DNA of 64,000 bases, from NCBI GenBank assembly GCA_040880125.1, contig JBBDJB010000056.1, positions 124,001-188,000 on the forward strand, written 5' to 3'. Both the position numbers and the translations under genes were made by a program. Each line of letters opens with the position of its first letter. The stretch's first letter is position 1. Below, piece by piece: positions 26,924 to 35,469 of this stretch. Origin of the DNA: JBBDJB01 sp040880125. GTDB taxonomy: Bacteria; Planctomycetota; Planctomycetia; Pirellulales; JBBDJB01. The notes under the pieces are model-generated. The model did no database searches. It saw only the letters and a program-made list of their open reading frames with translations, and was not told the DNA's origin.

Positions 26924-28294
26924 TCACTGTTCACGCGTGCGTTCCAGGCAATAAAGAAAGCGGTGGCCCCGCAAAAACATTTGATTCTCGACAATGGCCG
27001 GCGAGGCTTCGAACAAATCGTCTAGCCGACTGACTGCCAGCACGTCGAGCTGCGAGCCGTGCCGCGCGACGATGGTCGTGCCATCCCCGGCGAGAAAATA
27101 CACTCGACCCGCCGCGGCAACCGGCGAAGCGTACATGTCGCTGCGCACCTGCGGCAGCCGCACAGGCGCGAGCTCCGTCTCGCCCGACTGCACATCCAAA
27201 CTGGTGACAATCGGCGAATTCGCCCGGGCGAAGTACAGAGCCCCCTGATAGAGCACCGGCGATGGCGAATACGGTGCCAGCGCGTCATACGACCAAAGCA
27301 GCCGCTCGCTGCCGGTCAAGTCGCCGCTAGCATCCAGCGGAATCGCCAGCACGGCCGACTCGCCGTACCAGCTCATGCAGTAGACGGCCCGCTCGTCGGC
27401 CACCGGCGACGGAATGACATTCGTCGTCAACCCGCCGCACTCCCAGAGCAACTCACCCGAGGAGAGAGCATAGCCGCGGACTCGATTGGTGGCGCTCACG
27501 ATCACCTGCGGCCCGTCCGGGCTGTCGACGATCAGCGGCGTGGACCAGCTCGTCGGCTCCTCGCGCTCGACTTTCCAGCGGGTCTGGCCGGTGGCCGCGT
27601 CCAACGCCACTAGGAACGAATCCTGCTCATGGTCCCAGTTCACCACCAGCGTATCGCCCCACAGCGCGGGCGAGGCGCCTTCGCCCCAACCATTGCGGGT
27701 GCGCATCTGGCCCAGGTCGCGCTGCCAGAGCAGTGTGCCGGCGAAATCGTAACAGAACAGACCGTAGGAGCCGAACGAGACGTAAATGCGGCGGCCGTCG
27801 GTCACCGGCGACGCGGAGGCGTAGCTGCCGTTAGGATGATGCCTCTCGTGCGGCAGCGCCTCGACTGCGGTGCGCTGCCAGCGGATCTCGCCGGAGTGTC
27901 GGTCGACGGCGAGCAGTTCGAATCGGTGATGCACCAGCGCCGGCAGTGTCAACTGGCCCTGGTTGGCCTCGCGCAGCGCGGCGGCCTCCGCTTCGGTCGC
28001 CATGCGTTCGGTCGGCACGGCGGCCGTCAGGAAGATGGTGTCCTCCCAGACGATCGGCGTGGAATTGCCGCGGCCGGGCAGCTCAAGCTTCCAGCGAACA
28101 CCGGACTGCTCGTCCCATTCGATCGGCGGATCGGCATGCGGCGCTACACCGTCGGCGGACGGCCCGCGCCACTGATGCCAGTTGTGCAAGCGCCGCTCGG
28201 CGAAGTCTTCGGCGCGTGCGACGGCGGCGAGCGATGTGGCACAGATCGCCATCAGCGCGATTGCGGATCGCGGCACTCTTGTAGCCGAAAGCAT
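26924..28294 (-). CDS. Secreted PQQ-like beta-propeller protein
   Basis: 456 residues from ATG at 28294 (a GTG one codon earlier is also open). A signal peptide spans about 1-28 (ALMAICATSLAAVARA). The start of the mature protein, WHQWRGPSADGVAP, is the typical beginning of planctomycete PQQ_2 propeller proteins. Blades such as LLAVDRHSGEIRWQRT, FLVALDAATGQTRWKVE and VTSLDVQSGETEL show the tryptophan-docking pattern. No quinone-binding or heme motif is evident, so a scaffold or assembly role is as likely as enzymatic activity. The next gene upstream on this strand is the intradiol dioxygenase, 52 bases away. Confidence 0.88.
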   Translation of the reverse strand: MLSATRVPRSAIALMAICATSLAAVARAEDFAERRLHNWHQWRGPSADGVAPHADPPIEWDEQSGVRWKLELPGRGNSTPIVWEDTIFLTAAVPTERMATEAEAAALREANQGQLTLPALVHHRFELLAVDRHSGEIRWQRTAVEALPHERHHPNGSYASASPVTDGRRIYVSFGSYGLFCYDFAGTLLWQRDLGQMRTRNGWGEGASPALWGDTLVVNWDHEQDSFLVALDAATGQTRWKVEREEPTSWSTPLIVDSPDGPQVIVSATNRVRGYALSSGELLWECGGLTTNVIPSPVADERAVYCMSWYGESAVLAIPLDASGDLTGSERLLWSYDALAPYSPSPVLYQGALYFARANSPIVTSLDVQSGETELAPVRLPQVRSDMYASPVAAAGRVYFLAGDGTTIVARHGSQLDVLAVSRLDDLFEASPAIVENQMFLRGHRFLYCLERTREQ

Positions 28295-28346
28295 CACGGG
28301 TTGGAATTCACTGCAAGTAGCGCGTCAGCAACGGACCGGTGCGCAC

Positions 28347-29060
28347 TTAGCCGGTACGCCCTCGGCCGCGTCCGCCGGGACTGCCCTGCGGACCTTCGGA
28401 TTCCTCGGGCGTCAGGCCGAGCACGATGTCGAAGTTCGCCACCAACTCGCCGGTGGTCGACTCGGGCAGGGGCTTGAAGTCGACCGTGATCGACTCCTTG
28501 GCTTTCGGATCGCGGACGCTCTGGTAGAGGCCGTCGCGCTCGTTCTGCGGTTCGCCCTTGATGTAAAGCTGAGTCGTCAATAGCCGCTTGCCGCCCTGGT
28601 TGATCGCCACGTGAATGTGCGGCGTGCGGCCGGGGTAGGGCACCGGCTTGATTGTGCGGAAGTAATACTCGCCAGTCGAACCGGTCAAGAAGCGGCCGTA
28701 GCCCTGGAAGTTGGTGTCTTCGTTTCCTTGATTCGCGCTATCCGTGTGAATGTAGACCGCGTTGTTGTCGACCTGCCAGATCTCGATTACGACGTTTCGC
28801 AGCGGCTTGCCGCTGGGCTCGAGAAGCTTCCCGCCCAGGTGCGTGACTTCGCCGACGGCGGGAGTAATGTTCTCGTTGATGATCAACAGGTCGTTATCGG
28901 TATCCAGCGGCAGCTTGTTGGGATAGAACGGCCCCTCGGTCTGCCGCGGCGTCCGCATCAGCTCCTCCGCGAAGGCCCCCGGCACCGTGAACATGGCGGC
29001 TCCAAACGCCATCGACTGCATGAACCCCCGCCGATGCTGGAAGAAACGATCGTCACTCAC
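28347..29060 (-). CDS. Exported intradiol ring-cleavage dioxygenase-like protein
   Basis: 237 residues. The N-terminus HRRGFMQSMAFGAAMFTVPGAFA looks like a Tat signal. The Fe(III) site of intradiol dioxygenases is complete: Tyr103 in VYIHTD, Tyr142 in YPGRTP, and His148 and His150 in PHIH. The preceding RTPRQTEGPFYP and VVIEIWQVD are family blocks. These enzymes cut catechol-type rings with O2; the exported planctomycete type has unknown substrates. Unlike catechol dioxygenases it lacks the N-terminal helical domain. A glycine/arginine-rich tail ends the protein. The gene is probably first in a run with the PQQ-like gene. Confidence 0.88.
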   Translation of the reverse strand: MSDDRFFQHRRGFMQSMAFGAAMFTVPGAFAEELMRTPRQTEGPFYPNKLPLDTDNDLLIINENITPAVGEVTHLGGKLLEPSGKPLRNVVIEIWQVDNNAVYIHTDSANQGNEDTNFQGYGRFLTGSTGEYYFRTIKPVPYPGRTPHIHVAINQGGKRLLTTQLYIKGEPQNERDGLYQSVRDPKAKESITVDFKPLPESTTGELVANFDIVLGLTPEESEGPQGSPGGRGRGRTG

Positions 29061-29367
29061 CGCTGGCTCCTTTCGTGCTTCCGCGCGATCGCGGACCTAC
29101 GCCAATGCCTGTCTCTCATAACCACAAAATGGTGGTGGTCGACAGGCGGACCTCGCTTAGCATGAACACCAGGTAAAAATCCCCGTTATTCAACACCCGC
29201 AACGATAGCGAGTTCCGCGAGGAGCGTCACCGTGTGTGAGTCCTGCTTGCTCGGCATCGTGCCGATAGTTGCATATCCTCGATTCGCTCATTAGACTTCG
29301 TGCTCCTTCGCACTACAAGCGAACCTTTCTTCCACTCACGGATTTACCGAAAAAGCAGGAGCTTTGT
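29061..29367. other. Divergent intergenic region
   Basis: About 307 bases between the minus-strand dioxygenase gene and the plus-strand YceI gene should hold both promoters. No near-consensus boxes, repeats or RNA structure were confidently recognised. AGCAGGAGC at 29354-29362 is the YceI ribosome site. Confidence 0.4.
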
Positions 29368-30171
29368 ATGAAAGCTGCCGTTAGTTTCCTGTTGATGTTT
29401 TGCTTATTGTTTGCCGCTTGTGCCGAGTACGAGCCTGCCACGAGCGAGGCGGGAACCTCCGAAGGTTCCGGCGAGCGGTCCAGCGATGCAAATGCCACGG
29501 ACGCGACTGGCGCCGACGAGTATGCCACGGCCGAGCAGACGCCGGCAGAAGACACGGCCGCGGCTGAGCCTGCTGGTGATTCGATCAGTTCGCCACCACC
29601 CCCGCCGGATGGCGAGGCCGCCGAGCCGAACTCCGACGCGGCCCCGGAAGCAAGTGCATCGCCCGAATCCAACCAGGCGTTGGAGTTCACCCTCACTCCG
29701 GAGAACACGGAAATCCAGTTCGTGGGTCTGCACACCGGGGACGATCCGCGTCCGCGGACCGGCAACTTCGGACAATTCAGCGGCAAACTGGTTCACGATT
29801 CGGAAAGCGGTGCGCTGACCGGCATCTCGGTGGAAATCGACACCGAGTCGATCGATGTGGGCATTGAGCGGCTGACGAACCACGTGAAGAGCGCCGACTT
29901 TTTGGAAGTGCGTGAATATCCCAAGGCCACATTCGAATCAACCGAGATCACCCGCGATGGCGAGACCGATCAATACACGGTCAAGGGCAACCTCAACCTC
30001 CACGGCGTGGAGAAGGAGGTCACATTTCCGGCTACGGCCACCTTCGAAAATGGCCAAGCGAACTTGAAGAGCGAGTTTTCCATCGACCGCACCGACTACA
30101 ACATCAACTACGATCCCGGTCGCGTGGTGGAGGAAGTGAGCATCACCGTAACGGTCGGTGAGCCGTCGTAG
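29368..30171 (+). CDS. YceI-domain lipoprotein
   Basis: 267 residues from ATG at 29368 with AGGAG eight bases upstream. The signal ends LLMFCLLFAAC, so Cys18 is the likely lipidated residue (the lipobox has Phe at -3, slightly atypical). A linker of about 75 residues, rich in Ala, Glu, Ser and Pro, leads to a YceI domain (about 95-265): FTLTPENTEIQFVGLH, VEIDTESIDVGIERLTNHVK and YNINYDPGRVVEEVSI. YceI proteins are lipocalin-like and bind isoprenoids or fatty amides in the periplasm. The long linker would hold the domain away from the membrane. Confidence 0.9.
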   Translation: MKAAVSFLLMFCLLFAACAEYEPATSEAGTSEGSGERSSDANATDATGADEYATAEQTPAEDTAAAEPAGDSISSPPPPPDGEAAEPNSDAAPEASASPESNQALEFTLTPENTEIQFVGLHTGDDPRPRTGNFGQFSGKLVHDSESGALTGISVEIDTESIDVGIERLTNHVKSADFLEVREYPKATFESTEITRDGETDQYTVKGNLNLHGVEKEVTFPATATFENGQANLKSEFSIDRTDYNINYDPGRVVEEVSITVTVGEPS

Positions 30172-30221
30172 TAGTCGTGAGCTAGTCACGCAGCACTAAG
30201 AGGAAACTGGCGATCGACGTA

Positions 30222-31039
30222 TTGCTGTACTCCGGTGTCGTTCCGGCGGCGGTGGCGGCCGTGGTGATGGTCGCCGTGCTGCGGCTGTTGCCGGAGGAGC
30301 TTGCCCGGCGGTATGCCGCGCCGCTCGCGTTTGCGGCGGCGGCAATGACCGGCTACGTGCTGTTGCCGGCTTGGGCGCCGCTGGTGCCGACGCGCCATTG
30401 GCAGTGGCCGATCTATCTGGGCAGCGCGGCGGGACTGGTCGCCGGTTCGCTCGCTCTGGCGGCGGGCGTGTACCGCATCGAGCGATGGCTGCTGCACATC
30501 CTGGCAGCATTGCTTGCGGCGCTGTTACTCGTGCCAACCTGGGAAGACCTCGATCCTGCGCGCGGCACCTGGATTGCCATCTTCACCCTCGGGGCCGGCT
30601 TGCTCTCGGTTCTGCTCGACGCCCTGCCGGAGCGGCTCCAGGGGCGGCGGCTGCTCACGCTGCTGACGATTGTCGCCACCGCGGGCGCTGTGGTACTGGC
30701 CGCTCAGGTCAGCCTGAAGTTCGGGCAGCTTGGCGTCGTCGTGGCGGCCGCCCTGCTGGGATGCACGCTCGGATCGTTGGGCAGGAAGGGGGTACCACTT
30801 GCCCGGGCAATACTGCCTGCCTACACGATCGCCACCGGTGGACTGGCGCTGGCCGGGCACCTGGAACTGTTCACGCCACATTACGAACTGCTGGCCGTGC
30901 CGGCGATGCCGCTGGCCCTTTGGCTGTGTGTCTACGGGCCGCTGGCCCGGTTCCAGGGTAGGTCAGGCCTGGCGGTGCAATTGCCTTGGTGCTGCTGCCG
31001 CTGGCGGCCGCGGTGGCTTGGCTGCTGCGCCCCGAATGA
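30222..31039 (+). CDS. Multi-spanning membrane protein with apparent 3' frameshift
   Basis: The frame from TTG at 30222 encodes about seven or eight hydrophobic segments (for example VVPAAVAAVVMVAVLRLL and GTWIAIFTLGAGLLSVLLDA) with no recognised family. After ARFQGRSGLA the reading frame turns into a cysteine/arginine-rich tail running to 31130. A different frame gives a natural last helix and end, GAIALVLLPLAAAVAWLLRPE, with its stop at 31037-31039. An in-frame TAG in that second frame at 30959-30961 limits the shift to about 30962-30974. I take 31039 as the ancestral end. The start is also uncertain: AGAGGA at 30199-30204 is too far from TTG 30222 to be convincing. Confidence 0.65.
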
Positions 31040-31232
31040 CCGGCGCTTTCCGCCTGGGCGGCCCCGGTTTTGCACTGCAAGAACAAATCCCTGCCGGCGG
31101 GATATCCTCGATTTCCAAGATTTCTGCTAAACTAGCACTTCCGCCGCGCGATCGGCAGGTGACCCTCGCCGGCGGTCACGAATTGGGCAAAGCCAACAGT
31201 CTCAGCCGCCGCACTACGGCGACACCACTGCC

Positions 31233-31643
31233 ATGAGCGAACTGTTCCAGCGCGGAGCTTGGCCGGACGGTGTCGATTTCCTGGCGCTTTCCGGTTTTGT
31301 TGCGCTGGTGTTGGGGCTGCCGGCACTCGGTTACGCGTCGATGTACGTCGACTTCCGGGCGTATCTGCGGTCGCTCAGCCGCGTGCTCGTGAAAGCGGCC
31401 GCTTTCTTTCCCGGCATGCCCGGCTGGGTACGGGCGGAAACTCCGCGGTGCATTGCTGCGCTGGGGCTGTCACTTCCATGCACCGAGGAGGACATACTCC
31501 AGGCGTATCGCCAGCGTGTGAAGCGGCTCCATCCGGACCTGGGCGGCAATAAGCAGCAGTTCCTGCGGCTGCAGTCGCACTTCGAGCAGTCGATCCGCTA
31601 CCTCCGACAGCGTCCCGGCGCGTTCTGCGCCATGCAAGACTGA
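31233..31643 (+). CDS. Small membrane-anchored J-domain protein
   Basis: 136 residues. One transmembrane segment (about 17-37, FLALSGFVALVLGLPALGYA) is followed by a linker and a C-terminal J-like domain (about 80-130): CTEEDILQAYRQRVKRLHPD, GGNKQQFLRLQSHFEQ. The HPD tripeptide that stimulates Hsp70 is intact. There are no glycine-rich, zinc-finger or client-binding domains, so it probably recruits DnaK to the membrane rather than acting as a full DnaJ. The partner is unknown. It lies between the frameshifted membrane protein and the convergent purQ gene. Confidence 0.82.
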   Translation: MSELFQRGAWPDGVDFLALSGFVALVLGLPALGYASMYVDFRAYLRSLSRVLVKAAAFFPGMPGWVRAETPRCIAALGLSLPCTEEDILQAYRQRVKRLHPDLGGNKQQFLRLQSHFEQSIRYLRQRPGAFCAMQD

Positions 31644-31683
31644 TCCGCATTGCCGCCAGGGCGGTCGCTGTTCGGTGCACGCT

Positions 31684-32469
31684 CTATCGGAAAAAGCGCA
31701 CCGCATTCTCGAAAACCCTTATTCCCTGCCCGGTCGGGCCGAGATCTTCCCGCGTCCAACGGGGGTGCTGCGTGCGATGGATGAACCGCTCCGGGTGCGG
31801 CATCAGCCCGAGCACTCGTCCCGAGCGGTCGGCCACTCCGGCCACGTTGGCCACCGACGCATTCGGGTTGTCCGGATAAGGCACCACATCCGATGTGAGC
31901 GCCGGCGCATCACGACGAGCATAGCGCAGCACGAGCTGCCCGGCACGGCCCAGCTCATCGAGCACGGCCGTGTCGCGCGTAACGAACTTGCCTTCGGCGT
32001 GGGCGATGGGCAGTTCGAGCGACTCGACGCCTTGCAGAAAAACGCAACTCCCCGGCTCGGTCGCCAGTGTCACCCAGCGATCTTCGAAGCGGCCGGCATC
32101 ATTCCACGTGAGCGTTGCTCGCGGCCCCTGCTGGTCCTCTTCGAGCAACATGCCGGTCTTCAGCAGAACTTGGAAGCCGTTGCAAATACCCAGCACCAGC
32201 TTGCCGGCAGCATGAAACTCTTGCAGAGTCTCGGCCAGATGGTGGCGCACCTGGTTGCCGAGGATGCGGCCGGCGGCGATGTCGTCACCGTACGAAAATC
32301 CGCCCGGCACGCAGAGGATCTGAAAGTCCGCTAGCACCGCCGGCTGCTCCAGCACGCGGTTGACGTGGATGCGCTCCGCATCGCCACCGGCCAGCTCAAA
32401 GGCGAAGGCCGTCTCGACGTCGCAGTTCGCGCCGGGCGATCGAAGAATTACGACACGCGGTTTGGTCAT
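31684..32469 (-). CDS. purQ: Phosphoribosylformylglycinamidine synthase, glutaminase subunit PurQ
   Basis: 261 residues, class I glutamine amidotransferase. The start RVVILRSPGANCD is the PurQ signature, FSYGDD follows, the nucleophile is Cys96 in GICNGFQ, and the catalytic His/Glu pair lies in MPHPERF near residue 230. It supplies ammonia to PurL for converting FGAR to FGAM in purine synthesis. At 261 residues it is somewhat longer than the usual 220-230 residues of Bacillus-type PurQ. The gene follows purL by 33 bases in the same direction. Confidence 0.96.
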   Translation of the reverse strand: MTKPRVVILRSPGANCDVETAFAFELAGGDAERIHVNRVLEQPAVLADFQILCVPGGFSYGDDIAAGRILGNQVRHHLAETLQEFHAAGKLVLGICNGFQVLLKTGMLLEEDQQGPRATLTWNDAGRFEDRWVTLATEPGSCVFLQGVESLELPIAHAEGKFVTRDTAVLDELGRAGQLVLRYARRDAPALTSDVVPYPDNPNASVANVAGVADRSGRVLGLMPHPERFIHRTQHPRWTREDLGPTGQGIRVFENAVRFFR

Positions 32470-32502
32470 CAGCGATTCCCTTGTGATGCGGCCGCCGGCC
32501 GC

Positions 32503-35469
32503 CTACCAATCCAGTGGGCGCTGCCACGCTTCTTTTAATTGGGCCACCGGGGCATCGACCAGCGGCGCGGCTTTCGCAGCCGCATCGTCGGCAAGCACGG
32601 CATCGTAGACCCTCAAGCTTCGCTCGGAGGTGACGCGGCCGATCCAGCCACACGACACGCCGGACATTGCCCGCTCGAACGCCTCGGCCGACTGCTCGGG
32701 CACCTCGACTAAAAAGCGGGTGTTAGACTCCGAGAACAGAACCGCCGCGGCCGCGTCGGCCGGACCGAGATCGCGAATTGCATCGTCCACCACCGCCTGG
32801 CGAAGGAACAATTCCGCGCCAAGATCCCCGGCGAAAGCCATTTCGGCGGCCGCCACCGCCAGGCCGCCCTCGCTCAAGTCGTGACACGCCCGGACGTAAC
32901 CGCCGTGAATGGCCGCGTGCACCGCCTGAAACACCTGCATGGCCGCAGTTGGATCAACTCGCGGCACCCGGCCACCCTGCTGGCCACCCACCAAGCCCAG
33001 GTGCGATCCGCCGAGCTCGTTGTGCGTCGTGCCGACCAAGTAAAGGCGACTGCCTGCGGCCTTCATATCCATTGTTACGCAGCCGGCGACGTCGTCCACT
33101 TGCCCCAGGGCACTGATCAGCAGTGACGGTGGAATTGCCAGCGTGTGCTTCATGCCGCCGGCATCGGTGTAGTGAAATTCATTGTTCAGGCTGTCCTTGC
33201 CGCTGATGAACGGGGTGCGCCAAGCGACGGCCAAATCGTGACAGGCCAGCGCCGCCCGGACCAGCGAGCCGAGCGTGCCGGGCTGCTCACAGTCGCCCCA
33301 ACAAAAGTTATCGAGCAGGGCGATCCGCGCGGGGTCCGCACCGACCGCCACGCAATTGCGGACCGCCTCGTCGATGGCGCTGGCCGCCATGTGGTATGTG
33401 TCGAAGTCGCCGAAGCGGGGATTCATCCCGCAGGCGACGACCACGCCGCGCTGGGAGTCGAGCACCGGCCGAATCACGGCCGCGTCGCTCGGACCATCTT
33501 CGTGCGCCCCGACCAGTGGTTTGATGACGCTCCCGCCCTGCACCTCGTGATCGTACTGACGGATCACCCAGGCCTTGCTGGCGACGTTCAACGATCCGAG
33601 AATCTTCTCCAGCAGCTCCCCGCAATCGATCTTCGCCACGGCTGCCAGGTCGAAGGGTTGTTCAATCTCCGGCTTGTACTCCGCGCGTCGTACGACCGGC
33701 GGCCGCCCGTCGTGCAGGAACTCCATGTCCAGCTCGCCGACGACCGCCTCGTTGTACTTGAGCACGAGCCGCCCGCTGGGAACGAACTCGCCGATGATGG
33801 TCGCTTCAACACCCTCGGCCGCGCACAGCCGCGACAGCTCATCCCAAGAGTCTGGCGGCACCGAGAGCACCATCCGCTCTTGCGCCTCGGAGATCCAGAT
33901 CTCGGTGTAGGAGAGCCCGGCGTACTTGAGCGGCACGCGATCGAGCCACACCTCGGCGCCGATGTCGGCGCCCATCTCGCCGACGGCGCTACTGAAACCG
34001 CCGGCTCCGCAATCGGTGACCGATGAGTAGAGACCGCGGTCGCGTGCCTGCAGCAGCACGTCCATGAGCATCTTCTCGGTGATGGCGTTGCCGATCTGTA
34101 CGGCCCCGCCGGATAGCTCCTCGCTCTGGCTGGTCAGCTCGGCGCTGCTGAAGGTGGCACCGTGGATGCCGTCGCGGCCGGTCCGTCCGCCGACGGCCAC
34201 CACGTAATCGCCCGGCCGCGTCTGTTTGTGCGACTTGTCTCGCGGAATGAGGCCCACGTTGCCGCAATAGACCAGCGGATTGCCCAGGTAGCGCGGATCG
34301 AAATAGATGGCCCCGTTGACCGTGGGAATGCCCATGCGGTTGCCGTAGTCGCGGACGCCTGCCACCACGCCCTGGATCACGCGCCGCGGGTGGAGCACGC
34401 CCGGCGGCAGCGATTCGGTCGGTGTGTCGGGCGGTGCGAAGCAGAACACGTCGGTATTGCAGATCGGCTTGGCCCCCAGGCCGGTGCCCAGCGTGTCGCG
34501 AATGACCCCGCCCACGCCGGTGTTTGCCCCGCCGTAGGGTTCCAAGGCCGAGGGGTGGTTGTGCGTCTCGACCTTGAACGCCACGTTCAGCGCGTCGTCG
34601 AACCGCACGATGCCCGCGTTGTCCTTGAACACGCTCACGCACCAGTCGTCCGCCCCCAGCTCGGCGCGGATCTGCTGGGTGGCGGCGAAGATCGTCTCCT
34701 TGAGCATGTTCTCGAAGTGCCGCTCGGATCGCTCGTCGCGATAGGCGATCCGCCCGGCGAGCGTCTTATGGCTGCAATGCTCGCTCCACGTCTGGGCCAG
34801 CGTCTCCAGCTCGATGTCGGACGGCTCGCGGCCCAGGCTGCGGAAGTGACCCTGAATGGTCCGCATCTCTTCGAGCTGCAGATAGAGCTGGCCCTCTCGA
34901 CTGAGCCGCATCAGGGCCGCGTCGTCCAGATCCAGGATCGGCACGCTCACCGGCTGAAACTCATACGCGCCGCCCGACTCCAGCCGCTTGAACGGGAGCG
35001 GCCCGACGAGCACCTGTTCGATCGCGTCATTGGCCAGGATGCGCGAACAAATCGCCTGTAGGACGTCCTCTGGCGGCGGAGCTATCCAGTACTTGCGCAG
35101 CGTCCGCACCGCGTCGACCTCGAAGCCAAAGTCGGCAATGGCCGCGACAGTGCTCTGCGCGACCGGGTCCATCACGCCCGGCTTGTTCAGCACGTGCACG
35201 AGCAGCCGGTCCGGCTCGGGCGGCTCGGACAGCCGCGGATCGCCGACTGCCGCCACGACGGTGCGTTCAACCACCGGATCGGCCAACAACTCGCGGGCGA
35301 GCCGGTCGATGCGACCCGCGTCCAGCGACTCGCCCTGCACCAGGTAGCCCCGGGCGGCGGTCACCACCAGGTCGTCCACAAGTCCCAGCTCGGCGGCCGT
35401 CGCGCGGATGAACTCCGCCTGGCGGTCGGGCTGATCCGGCCGCGGATAAATATCAACTTCCCACAGCAT
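32503..35469 (-). CDS. purL: Phosphoribosylformylglycinamidine synthase PurL with fused N-terminal PurS-like domains
   Basis: 988 residues from ATG at 35469. Residues 1-80 (LWEVDIYPRPDQPDRQAEFI) and 86-160 (LLVHVLNKPGVMDPVAQST, ending VRTLRKYWIA) look like two tandem PurS-type folds. The body then matches bacterial PurL: TWSEHCSHKTLAGR with the catalytic His at about 231, FKVETHNHPSA, GANTGVGGVIRD and VCGMNPR-like blocks. Bacillus-type PurL is about 740 residues and uses separate PurS; here PurS appears fused. The gene overlaps tyrA by 17 bases and precedes purQ, so all three are probably co-transcribed. It is an ATP-dependent amidotransferase in the cytoplasm. Confidence 0.95.
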   Translation of the reverse strand: MLWEVDIYPRPDQPDRQAEFIRATAAELGLVDDLVVTAARGYLVQGESLDAGRIDRLARELLADPVVERTVVAAVGDPRLSEPPEPDRLLVHVLNKPGVMDPVAQSTVAAIADFGFEVDAVRTLRKYWIAPPPEDVLQAICSRILANDAIEQVLVGPLPFKRLESGGAYEFQPVSVPILDLDDAALMRLSREGQLYLQLEEMRTIQGHFRSLGREPSDIELETLAQTWSEHCSHKTLAGRIAYRDERSERHFENMLKETIFAATQQIRAELGADDWCVSVFKDNAGIVRFDDALNVAFKVETHNHPSALEPYGGANTGVGGVIRDTLGTGLGAKPICNTDVFCFAPPDTPTESLPPGVLHPRRVIQGVVAGVRDYGNRMGIPTVNGAIYFDPRYLGNPLVYCGNVGLIPRDKSHKQTRPGDYVVAVGGRTGRDGIHGATFSSAELTSQSEELSGGAVQIGNAITEKMLMDVLLQARDRGLYSSVTDCGAGGFSSAVGEMGADIGAEVWLDRVPLKYAGLSYTEIWISEAQERMVLSVPPDSWDELSRLCAAEGVEATIIGEFVPSGRLVLKYNEAVVGELDMEFLHDGRPPVVRRAEYKPEIEQPFDLAAVAKIDCGELLEKILGSLNVASKAWVIRQYDHEVQGGSVIKPLVGAHEDGPSDAAVIRPVLDSQRGVVVACGMNPRFGDFDTYHMAASAIDEAVRNCVAVGADPARIALLDNFCWGDCEQPGTLGSLVRAALACHDLAVAWRTPFISGKDSLNNEFHYTDAGGMKHTLAIPPSLLISALGQVDDVAGCVTMDMKAAGSRLYLVGTTHNELGGSHLGLVGGQQGGRVPRVDPTAAMQVFQAVHAAIHGGYVRACHDLSEGGLAVAAAEMAFAGDLGAELFLRQAVVDDAIRDLGPADAAAAVLFSESNTRFLVEVPEQSAEAFERAMSGVSCGWIGRVTSERSLRVYDAVLADDAAAKAAPLVDAPVAQLKEAWQRPLDW

